Below, piece after piece: positions 23,929 through 33,577 of a DNA stretch of 64,000 nucleotides (its first letter is position 1; every line of letters begins with the position of its first letter). Made by a program: the position numbers and the translations under genes. Origin of the DNA: Actinomadura luzonensis (GTDB taxonomy: Bacteria; Actinomycetota; Actinomycetes; Streptosporangiales; Streptosporangiaceae); assembly GCF_022664455.2 (NCBI RefSeq), contig NZ_JAKRKC020000002.1:3038001-3102000 (forward strand). Direction: 5' to 3'. Under the pieces are notes generated by a model. It made no database searches and had not been told where the DNA came from. It was given only the letters and a program-made list of their open reading frames with translations.

Positions 23929-26846
23929 GGGAATCAGGCGGCAGGGGGCAGGGTCCCGGCCGCGGCGCTGGCGGCGCCGGCTCTCCAGGAGGGCCCGGCG
24001 CCGCTCGTCGTACGCCGGGCGGGCCGGGGCGGACAGGGCGCCAGGGCGGCTCCGCCCGTTCCGAGGGGACGGGCCGCCCGGCGTCGCCGGACAATCCGCC
24101 GCGCCGGCCGCGCACGCGTCCCGACCCGCTGGACCTGCCGTTCGGGCACGACGACGACCCCCGCGCCCGCCCTTCCGAGGACCCGCCCGGCTCCCACCAC
24201 GACGACGACGCCGACCCGGGCCGCCCCACAGGCCGCCGCGACGGCGGCCGTGGGGACGGCCGCCGAGGAGGCAGCGGCCGGGGAGACGGTGGTCGTGGAG
24301 ACGAGGGCGCTGGAGACGGTGGCCGTGGCCGCTCGGACGCCGGTGGCGCTGAGCGCGGCCGCGGCCGTCCCGGCGACGCCCGCGGCTCCGAGCGCGCTCG
24401 TGGCCGAGGGGACGATTCCCGGGGCTCCGAGCGCGCCCGTGGCCGAGGGGACGACGCCCGGGGCTCGGAGCGTGGCCGCGGCCGTCCCGGTGAGGACCGC
24501 GAGCGCGCCGACGGCGGCCGCGGCCGTGGCGGTGAGAGCGGCCGTGGTGGCGAGAGCGGCCGTTCCGGGGAGAGCGGCCGTGGCCGCCCGCGCGGCGGCT
24601 CAGGCGAGCCCGCCCCGCGCCGCCGCCCGCCCATGGAGGACGACGACCGCCCCAGGGGCCGCCCCGCCGCCCAAGCCCGCGACACCGGCCCCCGCCGCCG
24701 CACCCCCGGCACCCGCGACGACGACGGCCGTCCCCGCCGCACGCCTTCCGGCCGTGACGACGACGGCCATCCTCGCCGTACGCCTTCCGGCCGTGACGAC
24801 GACCTCCGTCCGCGCCGCGCCCCGGCGGACCGCGACGACGACGGCCGTCCCCGCCGTACCCCTCCGGGCCGCGACGACGACGGCCGGCCGCGTACCCGTA
24901 ACGACGACCCGCGCCCCCGGCGCGACGACGACCCGCGCTCGCGCCACGAGGACGGCCCGCCGCGCCGCCCCCGGACCGTCCCCAGGCCGGAGCGTGAGCG
25001 GCCCGCCTTCCGCCGTCCCGGCGACGACCGGGGCCCGCGCGGCGGCGACGTCCCCCCGCCGAGGGGCCCGGGACGCCGGCCGCCCGCGCCGCCGCGCCCG
25101 CCCAGGCCGCCCCTGGTGCTGCGCCTGGGCAGCCCGCGCCGCCGCGTCAACATCGGCCTCATCGGCATGACGTTCGTGTTGTCGATCTTCGCCGGCCGGC
25201 TGATCCAGATGCAGGGCCTGGACTCCAAGGTGTACGAGGCCGCCGCCGTCGACCAGCGCCAGCACGTCGAGACGATCCCCGCCAAGCGCGGCTCGATCAC
25301 CGACGCCGAGGGCCACGACCTGGCGGTCACGGTCGAGGCGCGCGAGCTGTCGATCGACCCGTCCAAGGTCGCGGCCGACATCCGCCCGAAGGTGGTCAAG
25401 GCCCTCGCCCAGCAGCTCGGCAAGAGCGAGCAGGACATCGCCGCCAAGCTGGCCAGGACCGACACCCGCTACCAGCGCCTGGCGACGGACGTCGACCCGG
25501 TCGTGGCCACCCGCCTGCTGCAGGCCGAGATCCCGGCGCTGAGCGCGAAGAAGACCTACCGCCGCGTCTACCCGGCCGGCGACCTCGCGGGCAGCCTGAT
25601 CGGCTTCATCGGCGACGAGGGCAAGGGCCTGGTCGGCATCGAGCGCACCAGCGACAAGCTGCTGGCCGGCCGCGACGGGCAGCAGCGCGTGGAGACCGGC
25701 CGCGACGGCCAGCGCATCCCGATGACCAGCAGCCAGCGCACGCCCCCCGAGGACGGCAGGGACGTGCGGCTGACCATCGACCGCGACGTGCAGTGGGCCG
25801 CGCAGAAGTCGATCGGCGACCAGGTGAAGGCGACCGGCGCGGACAGCGGCACGGTCATCGTCATGGACGTGCGCACCGCCCAGATCGTCGCCATGGCCAA
25901 CGCCCCCGAGCTGGACCTCGGCAACTGGCGCGCGGCCCCGGCGGCCAGCCAGATCAACAAGGCCGCCGCCGACGTTTTCGAGCCGGGCAGCACCAACAAG
26001 GTCATCACGGCCGCCGCCGCGCTGGAGGCCGGCATGGTCACCCCGGACACCGTGTTCGAGGTGCCCGACCGCATCAAGTGCTACGACCAGGTGCTGCGCG
26101 ACGCGCACGCGCACGCGGCCGAGTCGATGACGTTCCGGCAGGCGATGGCCGAGTCCAGCAACGTCGCCACCGTCATGGCCGCGCGCAAGGTCGGCAGCGC
26201 CCGCCTGTACGCGATGCTGAAGGCGTTCGGCTTCGGCAGCACGCCGGGCGGCGGGGTGCCGGGCGCGGAGGCGGGCCTGCTGCCCGACTACCGCAAGTGG
26301 TCCGGCAGCCAGAGCTGCACGGTCGCCTACGGCCAGGGCGTGTCAGTGACGGCGCTGCAGATGGCCAGCGTCTACCAGACCATCGCCAACGGCGGCGTCA
26401 AGATCGAGCCGCAGCTCGTGGCCGGCACCACCGACGCCGGCGGGCGGTTCGTCCCCGCCGCCCCGGGCAGGCAGACCAGGGTGGTGAGCGAGACGACCGC
26501 CAAGGAGATCACGACCATGCTGGAGAGCGCCGTGGGCGCGGAGGGCACCGGCCACCTGGCCGCCATCCCCGGCTACCGGGTGGCGGGCAAGACCGGCACC
26601 GCCAACCGCTACGACGCCGCCCTGGGCCGCTACGACGGCTACACCGCCTCCTTCGCCGGGTTCGCCCCGGCCGACAAGCCCCGCCTGGTGGTGCTGTCGG
26701 TGCTGCAGAACCCCAAGAAGGAGCACTACGGCGGCGAGATCGCGGCGCCCGTGTTCAAGGATGTGATGACGTTCGCCATCAAGAGCAAGAAGATTCCTCC
26801 CACAGGCTCCGCCGTGCCGCCGGTGCGTACGCGCGCCGGAGAGTGA
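23925..26846 (+). CDS. ftsI: Septal peptidoglycan transpeptidase FtsI (PBP3) with very long disordered N-terminus
   Basis: 973 residues, GTG overlapping the previous stop (GTGA). Residues 1-395 are low-complexity Arg/Gly/Asp/Pro sequence with internal repeats such as GRDDDGRPRRTPS and RGSERARGRGDD. One membrane helix follows (about 407-425), then the PBP dimerisation domain and the transpeptidase domain. Active-site motifs are STNK (Ser near 687, in EPGSTNKVIT), SSN (near 743) and KTG (near 888, in VAGKTGTANR). Typical actinobacterial FtsI proteins are roughly 600 residues, so the head is an exceptional extension. It cross-links septal peptidoglycan together with FtsW. Confidence 0.95.
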   Translation: MRESGGRGQGPGRGAGGAGSPGGPGAARRTPGGPGRTGRQGGSARSEGTGRPASPDNPPRRPRTRPDPLDLPFGHDDDPRARPSEDPPGSHHDDDADPGRPTGRRDGGRGDGRRGGSGRGDGGRGDEGAGDGGRGRSDAGGAERGRGRPGDARGSERARGRGDDSRGSERARGRGDDARGSERGRGRPGEDRERADGGRGRGGESGRGGESGRSGESGRGRPRGGSGEPAPRRRPPMEDDDRPRGRPAAQARDTGPRRRTPGTRDDDGRPRRTPSGRDDDGHPRRTPSGRDDDLRPRRAPADRDDDGRPRRTPPGRDDDGRPRTRNDDPRPRRDDDPRSRHEDGPPRRPRTVPRPERERPAFRRPGDDRGPRGGDVPPPRGPGRRPPAPPRPPRPPLVLRLGSPRRRVNIGLIGMTFVLSIFAGRLIQMQGLDSKVYEAAAVDQRQHVETIPAKRGSITDAEGHDLAVTVEARELSIDPSKVAADIRPKVVKALAQQLGKSEQDIAAKLARTDTRYQRLATDVDPVVATRLLQAEIPALSAKKTYRRVYPAGDLAGSLIGFIGDEGKGLVGIERTSDKLLAGRDGQQRVETGRDGQRIPMTSSQRTPPEDGRDVRLTIDRDVQWAAQKSIGDQVKATGADSGTVIVMDVRTAQIVAMANAPELDLGNWRAAPAASQINKAAADVFEPGSTNKVITAAAALEAGMVTPDTVFEVPDRIKCYDQVLRDAHAHAAESMTFRQAMAESSNVATVMAARKVGSARLYAMLKAFGFGSTPGGGVPGAEAGLLPDYRKWSGSQSCTVAYGQGVSVTALQMASVYQTIANGGVKIEPQLVAGTTDAGGRFVPAAPGRQTRVVSETTAKEITTMLESAVGAEGTGHLAAIPGYRVAGKTGTANRYDAALGRYDGYTASFAGFAPADKPRLVVLSVLQNPKKEHYGGEIAAPVFKDVMTFAIKSKKIPPTGSAVPPVRTRAGE

Positions 26847-26868
26847 CCAGGGAAGGTACGCTCTCGCC

Positions 26869-28425
26869 GTGCGTCCCCCGTCGTCTATGCGTCCCACGAC
26901 CAATGCGCCCCGTCCGCTGACCGGGCTCGCGACCATGCTCGACGCCGGTTCCGGCACGTCGCGGTCGCCTCACGCCGCCCTGACCGGCGTCACCATCGAC
27001 TCCCGAGACGTCCGCAGGGGCGATCTCTACGTGGCGTTGCCCGGCAACCGGGTCCACGGCGCCACGTTCGCCGCCGAGGCGATGGCGGGCGGGGCGGTGG
27101 CGATCCTGACCGACCGGGCCGGGCGCGAGGCCGCCGCGGCCACCGGGCTGCCGGTGCTGATCGTGCCCGACCCGCGCGCGCTGCTCGGGCAGATCGCCTC
27201 CTGGGTGTACGGCCAGCCGGCCCACGACATCCAGGTCCTCGGCGTGACCGGCACCAGCGGCAAGTCCACCACCTCGTTCATGCTGGAGGCGGGCCTGCGC
27301 GCGGCCGGCCACACCACGGGCCTGGTGGGCGGCGTCGAGATCCGCGCGGGCGAGCTGCGCTTCCAGCCGACGCTGACCACGCCGGAGGCGACGGCGCTGC
27401 ACGGCCTGTTCGCCCTCATGCGCGAGCGGGGCGTCACGGCGGCGGCGATGGAGGTCTCCAGCCACGCCCTCGCCCTCGGCCGGGTCGACGGCGTCTACTA
27501 CGACGTGGCGCTGTTCACCAACCTCTCGCAGGACCACCTCGACTTCCACAAGGACTTCGAGGACTACTTCGCGACCAAGGCCCGGCTGTTCCAGCCGGAG
27601 CTGAGCCGCGCCGGGGTCACCAACCTCGACGACCGCTACGGCCGCGAGCTGCTGCACCGCGCCAAGGTGCCGATGACCACGTTCTCGGCGCAGGGCGACC
27701 CGGCGGCCGACTGGCGGGCGCTGGACGTGCGGCTCGGCGCCGACGGCAGCGCCTTCCGGGTGACCGGGCCGGGCGGCGTGGAGGCCGACGCGCGCATCGC
27801 GCTGCCGGGGCCGTTCAACGTCGCCAACGCGCTCGGCGCCATCGTCACGCTGGTCGAGGCCGGGGTGCCGGTGCAGACCGCGGTGCACGGCGTCGGCACG
27901 CTGGCCGGCGTGCCGGGCCGCATGCAGCGCGTCACGACGGCCGAGGACGAGTTCCAGGCGGTCGTCGACTACTCGCACAAGCCGGGCGCGGTGGAGTCGG
28001 TGCTGCGCTCGCTGCGCGAGGTCACCGCGGGCCGGCTGGTCATCGTGCTCGGCTGCGGCGGCGACCGCGACAAGGGCAAAAGGCCCATCATGGGTGAGAT
28101 CTCCGCCGAGCTGGCGGATGTGGCCATTTTCACGAGCGACAATCCCCGTACGGAGGATCCGCTCGCCATCCTCGCCACGATGATGGAAGGAGCGCTCCGC
28201 GTTCCGCAGCACGACCGCGCTCATGTGATCATTGAGCCCGACCGCGCGGCCGCCATCGGCCTGGCGATCTCCCGCGCCGGCCGCGGCGACGTGATCGTCG
28301 TGGCGGGCAAGGGTCACGAGCAGGGCCAGTACGTTTCAGGCGAGGTGATCCCCTTCGACGACCGCGAGGTCGTCGCCGAGGCGATCCACGCACGCAAGGA
28401 AAGCACGGAAAGCAGGAAGCACTGA
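26869..28425 (+). CDS. murE: UDP-MurNAc-tripeptide synthetase (meso-DAP adding)
   Basis: 518 residues. The ATP loop is GVTGTSGKST, AMEVSSHAL carries the Mg-binding region, and the lysine-loop region is YFATKARLF. TSDNPRTEDP contains DNPR, the signature for meso-diaminopimelate specificity, so the wall is of the m-DAP type. GTG 26869 is used; an ATG six codons later is also possible. The stop overlaps the murF start (TGATG). Confidence 0.95.
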   Translation: MRPPSSMRPTTNAPRPLTGLATMLDAGSGTSRSPHAALTGVTIDSRDVRRGDLYVALPGNRVHGATFAAEAMAGGAVAILTDRAGREAAAATGLPVLIVPDPRALLGQIASWVYGQPAHDIQVLGVTGTSGKSTTSFMLEAGLRAAGHTTGLVGGVEIRAGELRFQPTLTTPEATALHGLFALMRERGVTAAAMEVSSHALALGRVDGVYYDVALFTNLSQDHLDFHKDFEDYFATKARLFQPELSRAGVTNLDDRYGRELLHRAKVPMTTFSAQGDPAADWRALDVRLGADGSAFRVTGPGGVEADARIALPGPFNVANALGAIVTLVEAGVPVQTAVHGVGTLAGVPGRMQRVTTAEDEFQAVVDYSHKPGAVESVLRSLREVTAGRLVIVLGCGGDRDKGKRPIMGEISAELADVAIFTSDNPRTEDPLAILATMMEGALRVPQHDRAHVIIEPDRAAAIGLAISRAGRGDVIVVAGKGHEQGQYVSGEVIPFDDREVVAEAIHARKESTESRKH

Positions 28426-29860
28426 TGATCCCGATGCCTCTGGCCAGGATCGCCGAGATCACCTCCGGCACCCTGTCGGGCATGGCCGATCCCCGCGCCG
28501 TGGTGCGCGGGCCCGTCGTGATCGACTCGCGGGCCGTCGAACCGGGATCGTTGTTCGTCGCCCTCCCCGGCGCGCGGGTGGACGGCCACGACTTCGCCGC
28601 GCAGGCCGTGCGGGCCGGAGCCGTCGCCGTGCTGGCCGCCAGGCCCGTCGACGCGCCCGCGGTGCTCGTCCCGGACCCCGCCACGGCGCTGGCCGAGCTG
28701 GCCAGGGCGCAGGCCGCCGCGCTGCCCGGCGCCACCGTGATCGGCGTGACGGGCTCGGCCGGCAAGACCACTACCAAGGACCTCCTGGCCCGGCTCACCG
28801 CCAGGATGGGGCCCACCATCGCCCCCGTCGGCAGCTTCAACAACGAGCTCGGCCACCCGCTGACCGTGCTGCGCGCCGACGCCGAGACCCGCTTCATGGT
28901 GCTGGAGCTGGCCGCCCGCAACGTCGGCCACATCAAGGAGCTGACCCGCATCGCGCCGCCGCGCATCGGCGTCGTGCTCAACGTCGGCACCGCGCACCTC
29001 GGCGTGTTCGGCAGCAGGGAGGCCATCGCCAAGGCCAAGGGCGAGCTGGTCGAGGCGCTGTCGCGCGACGGGGTGGCGGTGCTCAACGCCGACGACCCGT
29101 TCGTGCGGGAGATGGCCTCGCGCACCGAGGCCAGGGTCACCTTCTACGGCCGGGGCGAGGACGCCGCCATCCGCGCCGAGGGGGTCGAGGTGGACGCCCG
29201 CGGGCGGGCCTCCTTCACGCTGCGCACCCCGTCCGGCGCCGCGCCGGTCTCGCTCCAGCTCTACGGCGGGCACGCGGTGGAGAACGCCCTGGCCGCCGCG
29301 GCGGCGGCGTACGAGCTGGGGCTGCCCGTCGCCACCATCGCCGAGGAGCTGTCGGAGGCCACGCCGCGCAGCCGGTGGCGGATGGAGGTCACCGAGCGGC
29401 CCGACGGCGTCACCGTCGTCAACGACGCCTACAACGCCAACCCTGACTCGATGCGGGCCGCGTTCCAGACCTTCGCCGTGCTCGGCGAGGGCCGGCGGCG
29501 CTTCGCCGTCATCGCGGCCCTTCGCGAGCTGGGCGACGAGGCGCCCGCGCTCAACCGCGAGCTGGGCGTGCTGGCGGGCGGCGCGGGGCTCGCCGGGCTG
29601 ATCGTCGCCGGGCCCGACGCCGAGCCGTCCTGGAGGGCGCCCGCGGGCCGCGAGCGCCGCCCAGGGCGCCGGCGGGCCGCCGGGGCGCCCCAGCCCCGGG
29701 CGGGGCCGCCACGCGCGTCGTGCACGTCCCCGACGCCGCCGCGGCGGCCGCCGAGCTGAACGCGTGGCTGCGCCCCGGCGACGCGGTGCTCATCAAGGGC
29801 CCGCGGGCCATGGGCCTGGAGCGGACGGCCGAGCTGGTCCTCGGAGGTGCCCCCCAGTGA
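28425..29860 (+). CDS. murF: UDP-MurNAc-pentapeptide synthetase MurF, with apparent -1 frameshift near 29624
   Basis: From the ATG at 28425 the frame gives a normal MurF: GVTGSAGKTTTKDL, GSFNNELGHPLT, NDAYNANPDSMRAA and ALRELGDEA. After GLIVAGPDAE (about 29624) it becomes arginine/proline junk and stops at 29759. The expected C-terminal domain continues one frame over: AVLEGAR, then VVHVPDAAAAAAELNAWL and VLIKGPRAMGLERTAELV, ending at TGA 29858-29860. Restoring a single G (GAG-GCC-GTC-CTG) repairs the frame, giving about 478 residues. The repaired stop overlaps the mraY GTG. Since MurF is essential, a sequencing error is the likeliest cause. The 29640-29700 stretch is low-complexity and may hide more errors. 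Confidence 0.9.
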
Positions 29861-30915
29861 CCAACATCATCATCGCCGGCGCGGTGGGCCTCATCCTCTC
29901 GATGCTGGGCACCCCGCTGGCGATCCGGCTGTTCTCGCGGCGCGGCATCGGCCAGCAGGTCCGCGAGGAGGGCGTGCAGGCCCACCTCGGCAAGCGGGGC
30001 ACCCCCACCATGGGCGGCACGGTGTTCGTCCTGGCCGCCCTGTTCGCCTACGGCGCCTCCCACCTGGCCACCCTCACACCGCCGACCGTCTCGGGCACGC
30101 TGGTGCTGTTCCTGATGACGGGGCTCGGCGCGGTCGGCTTCCTCGACGACTTCATCAAGATCTACAAGCAGCGCAGCCTCGGCCTGCGCAGCGGCGCCAA
30201 GGCGCTCGGCCAGCTCGTCGTCGGCGCGGTCTTCGCGGTGCTGGTCGTCCGCCAGCCCAACGTCTACGGCATCACCCCCGCCGAGACCCGGCTGTCGTTC
30301 CTGCGCGACATCGGCCCCTCGATCGGCATCGTCGGGTTCACCGTCTGGGTGCTGATCATGATCGTCGGGTTCTCCAACGCGGTGAACCTCACCGACGGCC
30401 TCGACGGCCTGGCCAGCGGCGCCTCCGGCGTGGTGCTGGCGGCGTACGTGCTGATCGGCAACTGGCAGCTCCGCAACAACTGCATCGACCAGCTCGGCCC
30501 CAACTGCTACTGGGTGCGCGACCCCCTCGACCTCGCCGTGGTCGCCGCCTCCGTGCTCGGCGCGCTCATCGGCTTCCTGTGGTGGAACGCCCCGCCCGCC
30601 CGCATCTTCATGGGCGACACCGGCTCCCTCGCCCTCGGCGGCGTGCTCGCGGGCCTCGCCATCGCCACCCGCACCCAGCTCCTGCTCATCATCCTGGCCG
30701 GCCTGTGCGTCATCATCACCCTGTCGGTGATCATCCAGGTCGGGTTCTTCAAGATGACCGGCAAACGCGTCTTCCGCATGGCCCCCCTCCAGCACCACTT
30801 CGAGCTCAAGGGCTGGGCGGAGACCACCATCGTGGTCCGCTTCTGGCTGATCGCCATGCTGTGCGCGGCGCTCGGGCTCGGCCTGTTCTACGTCGAGTGG
30901 ATGCCCAAGCCATGA
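29857..30915 (+). CDS. mraY: Phospho-MurNAc-pentapeptide transferase
   Basis: 352 residues, about ten transmembrane helices. The hallmark aspartates are in GFLDDFIK and VNLTDGLDGLA, and the loop with FMGDTGSLALGG and HHFELKGW is present. It transfers phospho-MurNAc-pentapeptide to undecaprenyl phosphate, making lipid I. GTG 29857 overlaps the (frame-repaired) murF stop and gives MTNIIIAG. The stop overlaps the murD ATG (ATGA). Confidence 0.97.
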   Translation: MTNIIIAGAVGLILSMLGTPLAIRLFSRRGIGQQVREEGVQAHLGKRGTPTMGGTVFVLAALFAYGASHLATLTPPTVSGTLVLFLMTGLGAVGFLDDFIKIYKQRSLGLRSGAKALGQLVVGAVFAVLVVRQPNVYGITPAETRLSFLRDIGPSIGIVGFTVWVLIMIVGFSNAVNLTDGLDGLASGASGVVLAAYVLIGNWQLRNNCIDQLGPNCYWVRDPLDLAVVAASVLGALIGFLWWNAPPARIFMGDTGSLALGGVLAGLAIATRTQLLLIILAGLCVIITLSVIIQVGFFKMTGKRVFRMAPLQHHFELKGWAETTIVVRFWLIAMLCAALGLGLFYVEWMPKP

Positions 30916-32288
30916 CCCTCACCTGCGTCGCCGGCCTCGGCGTCTCCGGCACCGCCGTGGCCCGCACCCTCGCCGAGCGCGGCGAGCGGGTCGTCGTCGT
31001 GGAGGCCGCCGAGGGGGAGCGGCAGCTCGCCGCCGCGGCCGAGCTGGCCGGGCTCGGCGTCGAGACCCGCTTCGGCGAGATGGTCCTGCCCGAGGGCGCC
31101 GGCCGGCTCGTCACCACCGGCTGGGCGCCGCACCACCCGCTCGTCGCCGCCGCGCTGGAGGCGGGCGTGGAGGTCGTGGGGGAGGTCGAGCTGGCCTGGC
31201 GGCTGCGCCCGCCGCACGCCGCGCCGTGGCTGGCGCTGACCGGCACCAACGGCAAGACCACCGCCGTGCGCATGCTCACCTCCATCCTGACCGCCGCCGG
31301 GCACAAGGCGCTGGCCGTCGGCAACGTCGGCGTCCCCGTGGTGCGGGCGGTCGCCGAGCCGTACGACGCGCTGGCCGTCGAGCTGTCCAGCTTCCAGCTC
31401 CACTGGTCGGCCACGCTGGCCCCGCACGCCGCGGCGATACTCAACGTGGCCCCCGACCACCTCGACTGGCACGGCTCCATGGCCGAGTACGCCGCCGCCA
31501 AGGGCCGCATCTACGAGCGCGCCGGCACCGTGATCCACAACGCCGACGACCCCGAGGCGACCCGGCTGGCCGCGCCCTACCCGGGCGCCGTCGGCTTCAC
31601 GCTGCGGGTGCCCGGCCCCGGCCAGATCGGCCTCGTGGAGGACCTGCTCGTCGACCGGGCATTCGTGCCCGACCCGGTGTCGGCCGCCGAGGAGCTGGCC
31701 ACCCTGGGCGACATCCGGCCGCTCGCCCCGCACAACGTGGCCAACGCCCTGGCCGCCGCGGCGCTGGCGCGGGCGTTCGGCGTGCCCGGCGAGGCCGTCG
31801 CCCGCGGCCTTCGCGACTTCGTGCCCGACCCGCACCGGCTGTCGTTCGTGGCGCGCGTGGCGGGGGTCGACTACGTGGACGACTCCAAGGCCACCAACCC
31901 GCACGCCGCCGCCGCGGCCCTCGCCTCCTACCCGTCGATCGTGTGGGTGGCGGGCGGCCAGCTCAAGGGCGCGGAGGTGGACGACCTGGTCCGCGCCGCC
32001 GCGCCCCGGCTCCGCGGCGTCGTGCTGCTCGGCGCGGACCGCGCCAGGATCGCCGAAGCCGTCGCGCGACACGCCCCGAATGTCCCCGTCGTGGACATCG
32101 CCGATCGCGACACTGGTGCGATGGAGAAAGTCGTCACCGAAGCGGCGCGCCTGGCCTCCCCGGGCGACACCGTGCTGCTCTCCCCGTCGGCGGCCTCGCT
32201 CGACATGTACCCCGGCTACCCCGCCCGCGGACAGGCCTTCGCGCGCGCCGTGCGCGGGCTGGAGGAGCGCGCCGGGGGAGCGGTGTGA
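30912..32288 (+). CDS. murD: UDP-MurNAc-L-alanine:D-glutamate ligase
   Basis: 458 residues: N-terminal Rossmann VAGLGVSGTAVARTLAERG, ATP loop LTGTNGKTTAVRML, VELSSFQLHW, NVAPDHLDWHGS, and C-terminal DSKATNPHAAAAAL and SPSAASLDM. It adds D-Glu to UDP-MurNAc-L-Ala in the cytoplasm. ATG overlaps the mraY stop, and the GTG of ftsW overlaps its own stop, so translation is coupled throughout. Confidence 0.96.
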   Translation: MTLTCVAGLGVSGTAVARTLAERGERVVVVEAAEGERQLAAAAELAGLGVETRFGEMVLPEGAGRLVTTGWAPHHPLVAAALEAGVEVVGEVELAWRLRPPHAAPWLALTGTNGKTTAVRMLTSILTAAGHKALAVGNVGVPVVRAVAEPYDALAVELSSFQLHWSATLAPHAAAILNVAPDHLDWHGSMAEYAAAKGRIYERAGTVIHNADDPEATRLAAPYPGAVGFTLRVPGPGQIGLVEDLLVDRAFVPDPVSAAEELATLGDIRPLAPHNVANALAAAALARAFGVPGEAVARGLRDFVPDPHRLSFVARVAGVDYVDDSKATNPHAAAAALASYPSIVWVAGGQLKGAEVDDLVRAAAPRLRGVVLLGADRARIAEAVARHAPNVPVVDIADRDTGAMEKVVTEAARLASPGDTVLLSPSAASLDMYPGYPARGQAFARAVRGLEERAGGAV

Positions 32289-33565
32289 GCACCACCGCCG
32301 AGGAGCGCCCGCGGCCCCGCGTCGCCAAACCGGGCAACCCGGTGCGCGAGCAGCTCGCCGCGCTGCGCGAGCTGCTCGACAAGCCGCTGACCACCTACTA
32401 CCTCATCATCATGTGCAGCGCGCTGCTGCTCGCGCTCGGCCTGATGATGGTGCTGTCGGCCTCCAGCATCGAGGCGCTGCAGAAGACCGGCAGCCCGTTC
32501 TCGTGGTTCATCAAGCAGTCGCTGTCGGCGGCGATCGGCGTGCCCGTCATGTACGCCTGCTCGCGCCTGCCGGTCAGGTTCTTCCGCTGGGCCGGCTACC
32601 CGCTGATGGCGTTGTCGATCATCGCGCTGGTCATGGTGCTGTTCATCGGCTCGACCGAGCTCGGCGCGCAGCGCTGGATCTACGTCGGCCCGCTCACCAT
32701 CCAGCCGTCGGAGCCGGCCAAGCTCGCGCTGGTGATCTGGGGCGCCGACCTGCTGGCGCGGCGGGCCAGGCAGGGCCGCATCGAGTGGCGGCAGCTGCTG
32801 ATCCCGCTCATGCCGGGCACCGCGATCCTCGTCGTCATGGTGCTGCTGGGCCGCGACCTCGGCACCACGCTGGTGCTGTTCATGATCTTCCTGGCCCTGC
32901 TGTGGGTGGTGGGGGCGCCGCTCAAGCTCTTCGGCGGCATCATGTCGCTGGCCGTGCTGGCCGCCGTCATCATGATCAAGGTGGAGCCGTACCGGATGAG
33001 ACGCATCGGCTCCTTCCTCGACCCCTGGGCCGACGCCCAGGGCGACGGCTACCAGGCCGTGCAGGGGCAGATCGCGATGGGCTCGGGCGGCTGGTTCGGG
33101 CTCGGCCTCGGCAGCAGCAGGCAGAAGTGGAGCTGGCTGCCCCACGGCGAGAGCGACTTCATCTTCGCCATCGTCGGTGAGGAGCTGGGCCTCATGGGCA
33201 CGCTCCTCGTGGTCGCGCTGTTCGGGCTGCTCGGCTACGCCGGGCTGCGCGTGGCCGTCCGGGTCAACGACGCCTTCATCAGGCTGTCCGCCGCCGCGAT
33301 GGTGGCCTGGATCGTCGGTCAGGCCACCGTCAACATGGGCGCCGTGCTGAGCGTCCTGCCCATCACCGGCATCCCGCTCCCGCTGGTCTCCTACGGCGGC
33401 TCGTCGCTGCTGCCCACGCTCGCGGCGCTCGGCATGCTGCTGTCGTTCGCCAAACGCGAGCCCGGCGCGCGTGAGGCTCTGGCGGCTCGTGGCCCCGGAC
33501 CCGGCGCGCGGGCCCTAAGCTGGCTTGGCCTGGGCGGTACGACCAGAGGCCGAGCAAAACGTTAG
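32285..33565 (+). CDS. ftsW: SEDS peptidoglycan glycosyltransferase FtsW
   Basis: 426 residues with about ten membrane helices. After a short cytoplasmic head come LMMVLSASS, GAQRWIYVGPLTIQPSEPAKLALVIW (read as AQRWI and QPSEPAKL), the SEDS WLPHGESDFIFAIVGEELG loop with the catalytic-type Asp, and the C-terminal PITGIPLPLVSYGGSSLL. It polymerises septal glycan from lipid II with FtsI. GTG overlaps the murD stop. The C-terminal tail is Arg/Gly-rich. Confidence 0.96.
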   Translation: MSTTAEERPRPRVAKPGNPVREQLAALRELLDKPLTTYYLIIMCSALLLALGLMMVLSASSIEALQKTGSPFSWFIKQSLSAAIGVPVMYACSRLPVRFFRWAGYPLMALSIIALVMVLFIGSTELGAQRWIYVGPLTIQPSEPAKLALVIWGADLLARRARQGRIEWRQLLIPLMPGTAILVVMVLLGRDLGTTLVLFMIFLALLWVVGAPLKLFGGIMSLAVLAAVIMIKVEPYRMRRIGSFLDPWADAQGDGYQAVQGQIAMGSGGWFGLGLGSSRQKWSWLPHGESDFIFAIVGEELGLMGTLLVVALFGLLGYAGLRVAVRVNDAFIRLSAAAMVAWIVGQATVNMGAVLSVLPITGIPLPLVSYGGSSLLPTLAALGMLLSFAKREPGAREALAARGPGPGARALSWLGLGGTTRGRAKR

Positions 33566-33577
33566 GGAGTGACCTTG

